A DNA stretch of 64,000 nt. It comes from Spirochaetaceae bacterium (GTDB lineage: Bacteria; Myxococcota_A; UBA9160; UBA4427). The stretch is from positions 1-64,000 of the forward strand of contig JACKFD010000018.1 in the NCBI GenBank assembly GCA_020632655.1, given 5' to 3'. Under the pieces are notes generated by a model that worked only from the letters and a program-made list of their open reading frames with translations, was not told the origin of the DNA and ran no database searches. The first letter of the stretch is position 1. Each line of letters begins with the position of its first letter. Of this stretch, positions 35,422-44,237 are shown in pieces. Both the position numbers and the translations under genes were made by a program.

Positions 35422-36372
35422 ATGCGCCTCGAGCGTTTCGAGTTCCGCGCGATGGGCAGTCCCTGCGCGATCTCGCTCTGGGCCCGATCGCGTGAGGCAG
35501 CGGCCCCCGTCGCACGAGCCGGTGCCCGAGAGGTCGACCGGCTCGAACGCAGGTATTCCCGCTACCGCGAGGCCTCCCTCGCCAGCCGCATCAACGCGAG
35601 CGCCGGCTCCGAGGCGGGCGTCGAGGTCGACGACGAAACGGCGGGACTGCTCGACTTCGCCGCCACGGCCTATCGCGAGAGCGGCGGGCGCTTCGACGCG
35701 ACCTCCGGCGTGCTGCGGCGCGTCTGGGACCTGAAGAGCGGTCGACTGCCCGAGCCCGCGGCCCTGCGTGAGACGCTCGCGCTCGTCGGCTGGTCGAAGC
35801 TCCGCTGGGAGCGGCCGCGTCTGGTCCTGCCGCTGCCCGGCATGCAGCTCGACTGGGGCGGCTTCGTCAAGGAATACGCGGCGGATCGCGTGGCGGAGCT
35901 GTGCCGCGTGATGGGCGTCGGTTCGGGACTCGTCGACCTGGGCGGCGACCTCGCCGTCGTCGGCCCGCATCCCGACGGCAGCCCATGGATCGTCGGCATC
36001 CGGAATCCGCGGTGCCCCGCCGAGGCGATCGCGCGCATCGAGCTCCGCGCCGGCGGACTCGCGACGAGCGGCGACTACGAGCGCTGCATGATCGTCGACG
36101 GCGTCCGCTACCCACACCTGCTCGACCCGCGCACGGGCGAGAGCTTCCGCGCGGGCCCCGCGAGCGTCTCGGTGACGGCACCCCATTGCCTCGTGGCCGG
36201 CGTGACGACCACGACGGCCATGCTCCACGCGAGCGCCGAGGTGGAGGGGTTCCTGCGCGCAGCCGGCGCCGTCCACCTCGTCGTCCATCAGGACGGTCGC
36301 GTACGCGGTAGCCTCGCCGGATCAGCCCCGGCCCGGCAGGATCACGGGATCGGCCTGCCAGCCCTCGTCTGA
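35422..36372 (+). CDS. apbE: FAD:protein FMN transferase (ApbE family)
   Basis: A 316-residue enzyme that transfers FMN from FAD to a threonine or serine of a target protein in the periplasm. Family blocks: RYSRYREASLASRINASA, the FAD site LDWGGFVKEYAADR, LVDLGGDLAVVG, GLATSGDYER, and HLLDPRTG with the Mg2+ site TTTAMLHASAE. No clear signal peptide is visible at the annotated start, which is odd because most ApbE proteins are exported or lipidated; the true start may lie slightly elsewhere or the protein may act before export. Its last 17 codons overlap the convergent secretin gene by 51 bp. It is the final gene of the dsbD-tlpA-DUF4266-DUF3570 cluster. Confidence 0.9.
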   Translation: MRLERFEFRAMGSPCAISLWARSREAAAPVARAGAREVDRLERRYSRYREASLASRINASAGSEAGVEVDDETAGLLDFAATAYRESGGRFDATSGVLRRVWDLKSGRLPEPAALRETLALVGWSKLRWERPRLVLPLPGMQLDWGGFVKEYAADRVAELCRVMGVGSGLVDLGGDLAVVGPHPDGSPWIVGIRNPRCPAEAIARIELRAGGLATSGDYERCMIVDGVRYPHLLDPRTGESFRAGPASVSVTAPHCLVAGVTTTTAMLHASAEVEGFLRAAGAVHLVVHQDGRVRGSLAGSAPARQDHGIGLPALV

Positions 36373-38631
36373 GAGCACGCGCGCGATCTCCGACGCGTCC
36401 ACCAGCGAGTCGAGCGACAGCACGTAGACGTCGTAGCGGGGCCGCCCCTCGTGGCTCCACTCGTGGACGGTCGTTCGATGCCCGCGCAGCGCGAGCCCGT
36501 CGGCGATCGCCTCGGCGTCCTCGCGCATCTCCCGGGTCGTGACGCGAACGGCGTAGGGCCCATCGACGGCGCGGGGCATCCGCTCGCCCAGGGCGCTGGC
36601 CCGCTCGAAGGCGAGTCGACGCCGGATGGTGTCGGCCACGAGCTCGGCCGGCGTCGAGACGCGTCGCGCCCGGGCGGCGATCACGAGTCGCGACTCGTCG
36701 AGCTGGTCGATGTCCCGTCGGAACAGGGCGCCGACGAAGGGGAGCCGCGAGAGCCAGGGTACACCGAGCTCGAGCTCGCTCTTCGTCGTGCCGCGCAGCA
36801 TGGCCACGACGGCGGTCTCGCCGTCGTCGAGCCGGGCGATCGTCTTGACCTTCTGCTCCGCGAAGGTCGGACCGACGGCCTCGATGCTGCCGGCGATCGA
36901 CGGCACGAGCGAGGAGATCTCGATGTCGAGATCGAGCTGGATCTCGCCCTGAAGTCCGGCGCGAGCCTCGATGCCGAGGCGGATGCCCACGTCCTTCCGC
37001 TCGAAGCGCGTCGTGCGGCTGAGCATCGGCACGCCGCCGCCGCTGATTCCGACGTCGACCGATCCGCCGCCCTCGGTCACGGGCACGGGCACGTTCGCGC
37101 CCACGAAGATCTCGTGTCGCTCCCCGGACGTCACGACGAGGCTCGGCTGGATCAGCACCTCGTTCCGTACCTCGAAGGCGCCGGCGTCGATCACGCCCGT
37201 ATCCTCGATCGGGACGACGCCGAAGCTGAAGGGCACGCCGGGATCGCGGGTCACGCGGCCGAAGAGCTGGGACTGATCGCCGGGCTGGCTCAAGAGCCCG
37301 ACCCCACCCGGGTTGCTGATCAGCCGTCCGACGACCTCGCCGTAGTCGTTGCCCGGCGTGAGCGGGACGTGGAAGGCGAAGCCGAGGGTCTGACCGCGGG
37401 GCGTGCGCAGATCGGAGACGGTGATGTCGAGGGCGACGAGCTCCTGACGTTGATCGAGGATCTCGAGGGTGCGCGCGATCGCGCCGTGACCCTCCGGACT
37501 CGCGCGGACGACGAGGGATCGCGTCGGCGCATCGACGACGATCGAGAAGTCCTCCTGCTGGAGCTCCGTGCGGGCCTGCACCGCGGCGAGTGCCTCGAGA
37601 CGGCGACGCGACTCGAGGCCGGTCGGTGTCCGCGGAATCGATGGGGCGGGCGGAGTCGCCTCCTCCGACGCGCCCTCGTCCGTTGCGGAGTCGGTCCCGT
37701 CGACCGGACGGTCCCCGTCTCCGGACCCTCTCCCCCGACCGGCCAGACCCATGATCAGATCCGCCACTTCCTGGGGATCGCGATGGAGCACGCGCAGAAT
37801 GCGGATCTCGCCCCCGCCCGTCACGGGCCGGTCGAGGCGATCGAGGAACCCGACCACGGCGTCCGTCGACTCCCGCGTGCCGCGCACGACGAAGGCATTC
37901 GTACGCACGTCGGTCCAGACCTCGACCTGCGCCGCCGGCCCGACGACGCTCTCGAGGTGCGACTCGACGAGCGGTTCGATCTCCTGGACGTCGCGATAGC
38001 GCAGCACGCGCAGGCGCATCGGCAGCTCGTCGATCCGATCGAGCTCGCGGGCGACGAGTGCGAGCCGCGCGATCGCACGCTCGGGCCCGCTCGCGATCAG
38101 GCTGCTCGTCGCCGCGTAGGGAACCAGCGTGACGCGCGAGCCGGCGAGGGGCTCGAGCACGGTCATCGCGTCCTCGACCGTCGCTTCTCGCAACGAGATC
38201 AGCGTCGTGACGAAGGAGTCGCCCTGCGCGGTGGACGGCCTCGCACGGATCGAGGCCGTGAAGGGCGCTTCGCCGACGGCATCCGCCACGGGGGCGATGC
38301 GCCAGTTGCCCTCCGTCGAGGGCAGGAGCGAGAAGCCCAGGATCGAGAGCGAGCTCTCGAGGATCTTCCACGCTTCGTCGATCGTGACGAGACGCTGGGC
38401 GACGATCGAGACGTTTCCACGAACCTGCTCGTCGAAGAGGATCGTGCGACCGGCGGCCTCGCCGACCTGCGTCACGAGGCGCTCGATCGGGATGCGCTTC
38501 TGGTTGAGCGCGATCGTCTGCGAGGCCGGCGTCGCGGCCGTCGCGGCGCCGGCGGCGAACGCGCCGGTCGCGATGAGCGCGACGAGGATCGGCCAGCGGG
38601 GACGCCGCGGGTTCCGGGAGCAACGCGTCAC
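36322..38631 (-). CDS. Secretin (GspD-like) with a C-terminal SPOR-like domain
   Basis: A 769-residue outer-membrane secretin. After a signal peptide (LVALIATGAFAAGAATAA) come N0- and N1-N3-type ring domains (TILFDEQVRGNVSIV; LREATVEDAMTVLEPL; LRVLRYRDVQEIEPLV; ILRVLHRDPQEVADLI) and an Asp/Ser linker. The secretin beta domain follows, with EVLIQPSLVVTSGERHEIFVG, DVGIRLGIEARAG and VAMLRGTTKSE. The last 80 residues (GPYAVRVTTREMREDAEAIA to ARVLSDEGWQADPVIL) look like a SPOR peptidoglycan-binding domain, which is not usual at the end of GspD. No other type II secretion genes are here, so the partner machine is elsewhere or absent. The start is a GTG without an obvious ribosome site; its 3' end overlaps apbE by 51 bp. 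Confidence 0.88.
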   Translation of the reverse strand: MTRCSRNPRRPRWPILVALIATGAFAAGAATAATPASQTIALNQKRIPIERLVTQVGEAAGRTILFDEQVRGNVSIVAQRLVTIDEAWKILESSLSILGFSLLPSTEGNWRIAPVADAVGEAPFTASIRARPSTAQGDSFVTTLISLREATVEDAMTVLEPLAGSRVTLVPYAATSSLIASGPERAIARLALVARELDRIDELPMRLRVLRYRDVQEIEPLVESHLESVVGPAAQVEVWTDVRTNAFVVRGTRESTDAVVGFLDRLDRPVTGGGEIRILRVLHRDPQEVADLIMGLAGRGRGSGDGDRPVDGTDSATDEGASEEATPPAPSIPRTPTGLESRRRLEALAAVQARTELQQEDFSIVVDAPTRSLVVRASPEGHGAIARTLEILDQRQELVALDITVSDLRTPRGQTLGFAFHVPLTPGNDYGEVVGRLISNPGGVGLLSQPGDQSQLFGRVTRDPGVPFSFGVVPIEDTGVIDAGAFEVRNEVLIQPSLVVTSGERHEIFVGANVPVPVTEGGGSVDVGISGGGVPMLSRTTRFERKDVGIRLGIEARAGLQGEIQLDLDIEISSLVPSIAGSIEAVGPTFAEQKVKTIARLDDGETAVVAMLRGTTKSELELGVPWLSRLPFVGALFRRDIDQLDESRLVIAARARRVSTPAELVADTIRRRLAFERASALGERMPRAVDGPYAVRVTTREMREDAEAIADGLALRGHRTTVHEWSHEGRPRYDVYVLSLDSLVDASEIARVLSDEGWQADPVILPGRG

Positions 38632-38683
38632 GGGGCGGGAGGCTATCCGAGCCCCCCTGCGCCGCCAAGCGAAGCCCGGCGGC

Positions 38684-39487
38684 TCAGCGCCAGGGGCTCA
38701 GGAACTCGTAGACGCGCACCCGGACCTGGAAGCGGAACTCGTGGATGTGCGTGTCGAACTCGACGTCGTCGCCGCCGTTGACCGGGCCGGTCAGGGTGAT
38801 CGACTGCGGCCCGAGGCCGACGTATCGGTAGCCACCGGACAGCGCGACTCGATCCGTCAGCTGATAGTTGAGCCCCATCCCCGTATTCCACGCGAAGTCG
38901 ATCACGCCGTCCGTCGCGTCGATCGCGTTCGACGTGCCGTCGAAGTCGGAGAAGCCCACACCGATCCCGATGCCGAGGTAGAGGCTCATGGGGTCGAGCA
39001 CCTGACGCACCCTCGGCTGACGACCCAGACCGAGCAGGAACTGGATCGGCTGATAGGCCGAGGTCATCGGGATGTCGACCCAGGTGTTCACGAACAGGGA
39101 CTCCGTCGTCAGGGTCGTGAACAGCACGTCGGGCCCGCCACCCGCGGTCCTGAACTCGTACTCGCGCAGGCCGGCGCCCTCGACCTCGAAGCGAACGGGC
39201 CATTTGGGCAGCCGAGCTCCCATCAGCCACTCGCGCGGAAACAGCTCGTCCATCGGGACTTCGAGCCCGACCGCGAGCGCGAGCAGAGGCGATCCGTCGT
39301 CGTCCTCCCCGGACAAGGGAAACCCCGGCGGCGCCGAGACCGCGCCATCCGTGTCCGTCATGGCGCCCGAGATGCCGAGGTCGGGGGCGACGTAGATCTT
39401 CCAGTCCGCGACACCCGGCCCCGCTGCGAGCAGCGCCAAAAGGACCACGATCGCCGCGTGGCCCGACTTCCAAGGCTTCCCGTGCAT
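38684..39487 (-). CDS. Outer-membrane beta-barrel protein, OmpW-like
   Basis: A 267-residue protein with a signal peptide (IVVLLALLAAGPGVADWK) and a barrel-like alternating pattern: a run of strands such as KIYVAPDLGISGAM, SLYLGIGIGVGFSDF and GGYRYVGLGPQSITL. It ends HEFRFQVRVRVYEFLSPWR, so the last residue is not the usual aromatic. It resembles OmpW/outer-membrane insertion families of eight strands but I cannot name the family. GGAGGGGG lies close to the ATG. It is 52 bp upstream of the secretin on the same strand and probably co-transcribed. Sequence composition is otherwise like its neighbours. Confidence 0.75.
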   Translation of the reverse strand: MHGKPWKSGHAAIVVLLALLAAGPGVADWKIYVAPDLGISGAMTDTDGAVSAPPGFPLSGEDDDGSPLLALAVGLEVPMDELFPREWLMGARLPKWPVRFEVEGAGLREYEFRTAGGGPDVLFTTLTTESLFVNTWVDIPMTSAYQPIQFLLGLGRQPRVRQVLDPMSLYLGIGIGVGFSDFDGTSNAIDATDGVIDFAWNTGMGLNYQLTDRVALSGGYRYVGLGPQSITLTGPVNGGDDVEFDTHIHEFRFQVRVRVYEFLSPWR

Positions 39488-39580
39488 CCGTCCCCGCCCC
39501 CTCCGAGCCGGTGTGGCCCGGGTCCATACGAAGCTCGGTTGCCTATCGGTCCGACCGAGGGGGGCGCTTGATGATGGATG

Positions 39581-40354
39581 TCACACTTCGCTTCGTTCGG
39601 ACGGATCCGTCGACGATGGAGACGACGCCACGTGGGGCGTCGGGTCGCCATCGACCTGCGTCGAAGCGACGTGGGGCGTCGGGTCACCATCGCCCTGCGT
39701 CGACGCGACGTGGGGCGTCGGGTCGCCCTCAGACGGCGCGGGCACGACGGCGGCGCCGGCGAGGCGACGCCGCGCGAGCTCCGTGCGCGCGACGACGGTG
39801 AAGAGCAGGACCGCGACCCAGATCGTGGTCAGGGACTCGAGCCAGCCCGGAAGCAGCAGGAAAAGGGTGTAGGCAATTCCCGTCTCGCCGCCCTCCGCCA
39901 GCCCCGCCCCCAGCCGCAGCCCGCGATCGTCCGTCGGCGCATCCGCATGTCCCGACTCCTGGCTGCCGAGGGCCATGGCGCTCGTGATGCACAGGACGTA
40001 GAGGAAGAGCATCGCCATCCAACGCCCGCGCAGATCGGGCCGCGCGACGGCGAAGCCGATCACCATCGCGCCGTAGGCCGCCATGTCGAGCACGATGTCG
40101 AGGTAGGCGCCGAACTCGCTGGTCCGGCCCGTGCGCCGGGCGTAGATGCCGTCCGTGCCGTCGGCGACCCGCGACAGCCACCACAGCACGAGCGCCGCCT
40201 GGGCCTGACCGAGGGCGACCGCGGCGCTCGCGAAGAGGGCGACGACGAAGCCGGCCAGCGTGACATGATTCGGTGTCCAGCCGAGGCGCTCGTAGAGCGC
40301 GAGCAGCGGGCCGACGTAGCGCGGCAATCGGGCGCGGAAGGGACCGTCGATCAC
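39581..40354 (-). CDS. CDP-alcohol phosphatidyltransferase
   Basis: A 257-residue inner-membrane enzyme that attaches an alcohol to a CDP-diacylglycerol or uses a CDP-alcohol. The diagnostic motif D-G-x2-A-R-x8-G-x3-D-x3-D is intact as DGTDGIYARRTGRTSEFGAY followed by LDIVLD, with several transmembrane helices after it. Product class (phosphatidylglycerol, inositol, serine or an archaetidyl-type lipid) cannot be read. The last 40 residues are three copies of GDPTPHVAST-type repeats, encoded by 39-bp DNA repeats, with a Ser/Asp tail. The start is a GTG with no obvious ribosome site; TAGACT close upstream may be a -10 for a leaderless transcript. Confidence 0.87.
   Translation of the reverse strand: MIDGPFRARLPRYVGPLLALYERLGWTPNHVTLAGFVVALFASAAVALGQAQAALVLWWLSRVADGTDGIYARRTGRTSEFGAYLDIVLDMAAYGAMVIGFAVARPDLRGRWMAMLFLYVLCITSAMALGSQESGHADAPTDDRGLRLGAGLAEGGETGIAYTLFLLLPGWLESLTTIWVAVLLFTVVARTELARRRLAGAAVVPAPSEGDPTPHVASTQGDGDPTPHVASTQVDGDPTPHVASSPSSTDPSERSEV
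39630..39730 (-). repeat. Three 39-bp tandem repeats in the C-terminus of the phosphatidyltransferase
   Basis: Copies begin at 39630, 39669 and 39708 with near-perfect identity and a period of exactly 39 bp (13 codons, ending in DPTPHVAST). The third copy is partial. The unit preserves frame, so expansion lengthens the cytoplasmic tail. Confidence 0.85.
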
Positions 40355-40524
40355 GCCGCGAGTCTACCGACCTCGTACGCGGCCGGCCCGAACCGCAGCG
40401 GCAACACGAGCGCATCCGACCCGCACGATCCAGCGCAGGTGTTCCACCCGCCCGCGGAACGGCTTACCCTGCTCGCGCTCGAAGCCGCCCGAAAGCCCGG
40501 CGCTCGAGCGGATGGGAGCCTCTC

Positions 40525-41241
40525 ATGCCCCGGACGATCGTCGTCCTCCCGACCTACGACGAGGCGGAGAACCTGCCCCTGATCGTGCCGCGCATCCTCG
40601 AGCAGGCCGGGGAGCTCGAGGTGCTGGTCGTCGACGACGACTCGCCCGACGGAACGGGCAAGATCGCCGACGCGCTCGCCGCCGAGTCGTCCCGCGTGCA
40701 CGTGCTGCATCGCCGCGCGAAGCAGGGCCTCGGCGCCGCCTACCGTGCCGGCCTCGCCCGCGCCCTCGAGCTCGGCGCCGACCGCGTGATCCAGATGGAT
40801 GCCGACTTCTCGCATCCGCCGGACGAGATCCCGACGCTGCTCGCCGGCATCGAAGAGCACGACGTCGTACTCGGATCGCGCTACCTCGACGGCATCACGG
40901 TCGTGAACTGGCCGATCGAACGCATCCTGATCTCGTGGTTCGGCAACCGCTACGCGAAGTGGGTGACGCGCCTGCCGATCAGCGACATGACCGGGGGCTT
41001 CCGATGCGTCCGGCGTGAGACGCTCGAACGGATCGGCTTCGAGCGGATCCGCGCGGACGGCTACGCCTTCCAGATCGAGATGAACTACCGCTTCGTGCAT
41101 TTCGGCGCGCGCATCCTCGAGATCCCCTTCTTCTTCGTCGACCGCACCCGCGGCGAGTCGAAGCTCTCCTGGCGGATCGGCTTCGAGGCGCTCTGGATCG
41201 TCTGGTGGCTGCGGATCGCCGATCGGCTCGGACGCCTCTAG
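40525..41241 (+). CDS. Polyprenol monophosphomannose synthase-like glycosyltransferase family 2
   Basis: A 238-residue GT-A glycosyltransferase. It begins TIVVLPTYDEAENLPLIVPR, has the nucleotide site VVDDDSPDGTG, the metal-binding QMDADFSHPPDEIP, and the acceptor block DMTGGFRCVRRETLE. This is the pattern of DPM1-type enzymes that transfer mannose or another hexose from a nucleotide sugar to polyprenyl phosphate at the inner membrane. Unlike bacterial fused forms it lacks a C-terminal transmembrane domain. GGGAG lies 7 nt before the ATG. It opens a run of genes for glycolipid assembly, 79 bp before the next glycosyltransferase. Confidence 0.88.
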   Translation: MPRTIVVLPTYDEAENLPLIVPRILEQAGELEVLVVDDDSPDGTGKIADALAAESSRVHVLHRRAKQGLGAAYRAGLARALELGADRVIQMDADFSHPPDEIPTLLAGIEEHDVVLGSRYLDGITVVNWPIERILISWFGNRYAKWVTRLPISDMTGGFRCVRRETLERIGFERIRADGYAFQIEMNYRFVHFGARILEIPFFFVDRTRGESKLSWRIGFEALWIVWWLRIADRLGRL

Positions 41242-41320
41242 GTCGGGCCGGAAACAGCCGAATCCCCCTCCACGCCCTCCACGCCCGCGAAGGGCGCCGT
41301 CGCGAAGCCATCGGGGCTGC

Positions 41321-42454
41321 ATGCACGACCTGCCGAGCATCCTGATCCTGAACGAGCGGGACCCCGCGCATCCCCGCGCGGGTGGCGCCGAGATCCACGT
41401 CGAGCAGATCTTCTCGCGGCTCGTCGAGCGCGGTCATCGCGTCCATCAGCTCTCGACGGGCTTCCGCGGCGCCCCGCAGGAGGAGCAGCGTCGCGGAATC
41501 CGCATCGAGCGGCGCGGCCCCCTCGCGGCCTACTACGCGACGCTGCCCCTGCGACTGCGACGCGCCGTCCGACGCCATGCCGTCGACGTCGTCGTCGAAT
41601 GCCTCAACAAGCTGCCCTTCTACGCCCCGCTCCACGCACCCGTGCCCGTGCTCGCCCTCGTCCACCACCTCTTCGGCGAGGTCGCCTTCGATCAGGTCGC
41701 CTGGCCGATCGCCGCTGCGGTCCGCGCGGCCGAGCTCGGGCTGCCGCGCGCGTATCAGGACGTCGAGTTCCTCGCGATCTCCGAGAGCACGCGCGCCGAT
41801 CTGATCGCGCGTGGGCTGCCCGGCCCGACCATCCACGTGAGCCCGCCCGGCATCGACCCGCCCCGTGTCGCCGTCGACCCCGCACGCTCCCGACCGGTCC
41901 GGATCGCGTACGTCGGACGCCTCGAGAGCTACAAGCAGATCGAGCTGATGCTCGAGGCGGCGGCCCGGCTCGCCGCCCGGCATCCCGATCTCGAGGTCTT
42001 CGTCATCGGGCGCGGCAGCGAGCGAGCCCGCCTCGAGTCACGCGCCGCGCGACTCGGCCTCGAGGCGCGTACGACCTTCACCGGCTTCGTGACCGATGCC
42101 GAGCGCGACCGATTGCTCGCGCACACGCGCGTCTGCGTCTTCCCCTCCCGAAAGGAGGGCTGGGGGCTGACGGTGATCGAGGCGAACGCGCTCGGGACGC
42201 CCGTCGTCGCGCTCGACGCGCCCGGACTGCGGGACTCCATCCGGCACGAGCAGACGGGCCTTCTCGTCGGGAGCGCGTCGCCTGCGGACTTCGCGTCGGC
42301 GATCGAGCGGCTGCTCGGCGAGACCGACGAGACGATCGCCATGCGCCGGTCGGCGATCGCCTGGGCCTCGCGATTCGACTGGGAGCGGGCCGCCGATGAC
42401 ATGCAGGTCGCGATCGACCGCGCAAGGTCCAGACACCGGAGGCGCGCCGCATGA
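41321..42454 (+). CDS. Glycosyltransferase family 4
   Basis: A 377-residue GT-B glycosyltransferase. It begins ILILNERDPAHPRAGGAEIH, with the family's glycine-rich GGAE stretch, and the C-terminal nucleotide-sugar domain has IAYVGRLESYKQIELMLEA, VFVIGRGSE and FPSRKEGWGLTVIEANALG, where the E-x7-E element (EGWGLTVIE) binds the donor. It retains the donor sugar configuration; donor and acceptor are not known. There is no signal peptide or transmembrane segment. The stop overlaps the next gene by 4 bp (ATGA). It probably extends a polyprenyl-linked sugar together with the GT2 upstream. Confidence 0.9.
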   Translation: MHDLPSILILNERDPAHPRAGGAEIHVEQIFSRLVERGHRVHQLSTGFRGAPQEEQRRGIRIERRGPLAAYYATLPLRLRRAVRRHAVDVVVECLNKLPFYAPLHAPVPVLALVHHLFGEVAFDQVAWPIAAAVRAAELGLPRAYQDVEFLAISESTRADLIARGLPGPTIHVSPPGIDPPRVAVDPARSRPVRIAYVGRLESYKQIELMLEAAARLAARHPDLEVFVIGRGSERARLESRAARLGLEARTTFTGFVTDAERDRLLAHTRVCVFPSRKEGWGLTVIEANALGTPVVALDAPGLRDSIRHEQTGLLVGSASPADFASAIERLLGETDETIAMRRSAIAWASRFDWERAADDMQVAIDRARSRHRRRAA

Positions 42455-43434
42455 CGCGCACGCCCGCGACGCGACGCGCGATCCGCGTGCTGCGCGGCCT
42501 CGTTCCGTTCGGGGTCAGCGCCGCGCTGCTCGTCTACCTCTTCCGTCGCATCGACGCGGGCGAGGCCCTCGCCCGCACGACGCCCGACGTCCTGCTCCGA
42601 TTCCTGGCGCCCGTCGTGCTCTGGAACTTCGTGACCCTCGCGATCGAGGCCCGCTGCCTCCATCGCGTGGCCGCCGCCCACGATCGATCCCTCCCCCTCG
42701 TCGTCGCCGCCCGCATCAAGGCCGCCTGCTACCTGCTCAGCATCGTCTACTACCCGCTCGGCTCCGCAGGCCTCTCGGTCCTGCTCGGGCGACGCGCGCG
42801 GGTTCCGCTCGCCGAGGCGATCGGCATGGTCTTCCTGATCACGCTCTTCGACCTCGGGAGCGTCACCTCCCTCGCCGCGATCGGCGCGACCTTCCTGCGA
42901 GCCGACGCTCTCGGCGTGCGGATCGGACTGCTGGTCGCCCTGGTCGCCGCGATCATCGCGGGCTTTGCGTTCCTGAAGGCACCCTTCCCGCTCGGCCCGC
43001 TCGAAGCCCTGCGCCGGCTGCCGATCCTGCGCGCGCCGCGGCAGGCCGGTCCGCTCCTGCTGCTCGAGCTCGGAGTGCTTCGGGCGCTCTTCGTCGGCAC
43101 CTACGTCGCGCTGACCCATGCGCTGCTCGGCGCCTACGGCCTCGAGGTCGAGCCGACGCGGCTGGCGCTGAACGTCGCGATCATGCTCGCGGTCTCCGCG
43201 CTGCCGATCGCCGCGGGCGGCCTCGGAACGGGCCAGCTCGTATTCGTCGCGCTCTTCGCCGGCGTGGCCCCCGACGAAGTACTCCTCTCGGCAAGCCTCC
43301 TGCTCTCGGCGTCGCTCGTCTCGACGCGGGCGATACTCGGCCTCGCCTTCGCCCGGGAGTTCACGCGTGAGGCCCTCGCCGCCGCCCGCGAGCCCGCTCT
43401 ACGCACCGACGCATCCGGAGGCCATTCCGCGTGA
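42451..43434 (+). CDS. Flippase-like membrane protein (UPF0104 / LPG synthase TM family)
   Basis: A 327-residue integral membrane protein with about eight hydrophobic segments, starting VLRGLVPFGVSAALLVYLFR. It resembles the lysylphosphatidylglycerol-synthase transmembrane domain family (UPF0104), which also includes proposed lipid flippases without any synthase domain; here no synthase domain is present. Its job in this gene run may be to move a glycolipid across the inner membrane. The start overlaps the glycosyltransferase by 4 bp and its end overlaps the methyltransferase by 4 bp (GTGA), so the three are translationally coupled. Confidence 0.82.
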   Translation: MTRTPATRRAIRVLRGLVPFGVSAALLVYLFRRIDAGEALARTTPDVLLRFLAPVVLWNFVTLAIEARCLHRVAAAHDRSLPLVVAARIKAACYLLSIVYYPLGSAGLSVLLGRRARVPLAEAIGMVFLITLFDLGSVTSLAAIGATFLRADALGVRIGLLVALVAAIIAGFAFLKAPFPLGPLEALRRLPILRAPRQAGPLLLLELGVLRALFVGTYVALTHALLGAYGLEVEPTRLALNVAIMLAVSALPIAAGGLGTGQLVFVALFAGVAPDEVLLSASLLLSASLVSTRAILGLAFAREFTREALAAAREPALRTDASGGHSA

Positions 43435-44237
43435 GGCCGCAGACCGATCCCGCGCGCGACAGGCTGCCCTTCACGGGCGAACGGCTCCACGCCGACGAAG
43501 CCCTCTTCGGCGTCGACCTGCTGCGACATCGGGCCGCCTATCAACACGCCCTCGCGGTCGCCCGGTCGGAAGGCGCGCGAACGATCCTCGAGCTCGGGTC
43601 GGGCACCGGCTACGGCGCGACCGAGCTCGCCGCATCGGGAGTGCGCGTCGTGGCCGTCGACCGCGTCGCCCCGCTCGCCTCCGCCCGGGCCGGTGCAGCC
43701 CGCTTCGTGCGGGCCGACCTCGGCGCCATGCCCTTCGTCGGCGGCCGCTTCGACCTCGCCGTGAGCTTCCAGGTCGTCGAGCATCTCGCCGACCCCGCAC
43801 CCTTCGTGGCCGCTCTCGCGGACGCGCTCCGGCCCGGCGGCGTGGCCCTCGTCAGCACGCCGAACCGGCTGCAGTCCGACGGCGAGAACCCCTTCCACGT
43901 GCACGAATACCGAGCCGACGAGCTCGAGCGCCTGCTCGCCGCGCGCTTCGGCTCCGTCGAGATGCTGGGGGTCGGCGTGCGCGGCGAAGCGCTGCGCTAC
44001 CACGAGGATCGCTTGCGTCGCATCCGACGCATCGTCCGGCTCGACCCGCTCCGTCTCCGCCGCCGAATCCCGCGCAGCCTCGTCGAGTGGCTCTTCGCAC
44101 GCTTCGCGATCCTCGTGCGACGGGGTCTGGCAGCGGACGCGCGGCTCCCGCAGATCTCGCTCGCCGACTTTCCGATCGGGCCCGTCGATCCGGGCTCGCT
44201 CGACCTGCTGGCCGTCTGCCGCGATCCCCTGCCCTGA
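43431..44237 (+). CDS. SAM-dependent class I methyltransferase
   Basis: A 268-residue cytoplasmic Rossmann methyltransferase. The SAM motif I is ILELGSGTGYGATELA around residue 53, motif II VVAVDRV, and motif IV FQVVEHLADP; post-I sequence PNRLQSDGENPFHVHEY resembles UbiE/Coq5-like or tylosin-type O-methyltransferases that act on polar head groups. The start is a GTG overlapping the flippase-like stop in a GTGA junction. It ends 157 bp before the RND transporter. In this context it probably methylates a sugar or lipid head group made by the coupled glycosyltransferases. Confidence 0.87.
   Translation: MRPQTDPARDRLPFTGERLHADEALFGVDLLRHRAAYQHALAVARSEGARTILELGSGTGYGATELAASGVRVVAVDRVAPLASARAGAARFVRADLGAMPFVGGRFDLAVSFQVVEHLADPAPFVAALADALRPGGVALVSTPNRLQSDGENPFHVHEYRADELERLLAARFGSVEMLGVGVRGEALRYHEDRLRRIRRIVRLDPLRLRRRIPRSLVEWLFARFAILVRRGLAADARLPQISLADFPIGPVDPGSLDLLAVCRDPLP

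Noticed and set aside
36322..38631. PilQ of a type IV pilus operon
   Set aside because: No pilM-pilP genes are upstream and no AMIN domain is seen; a generic secretin label is safer.
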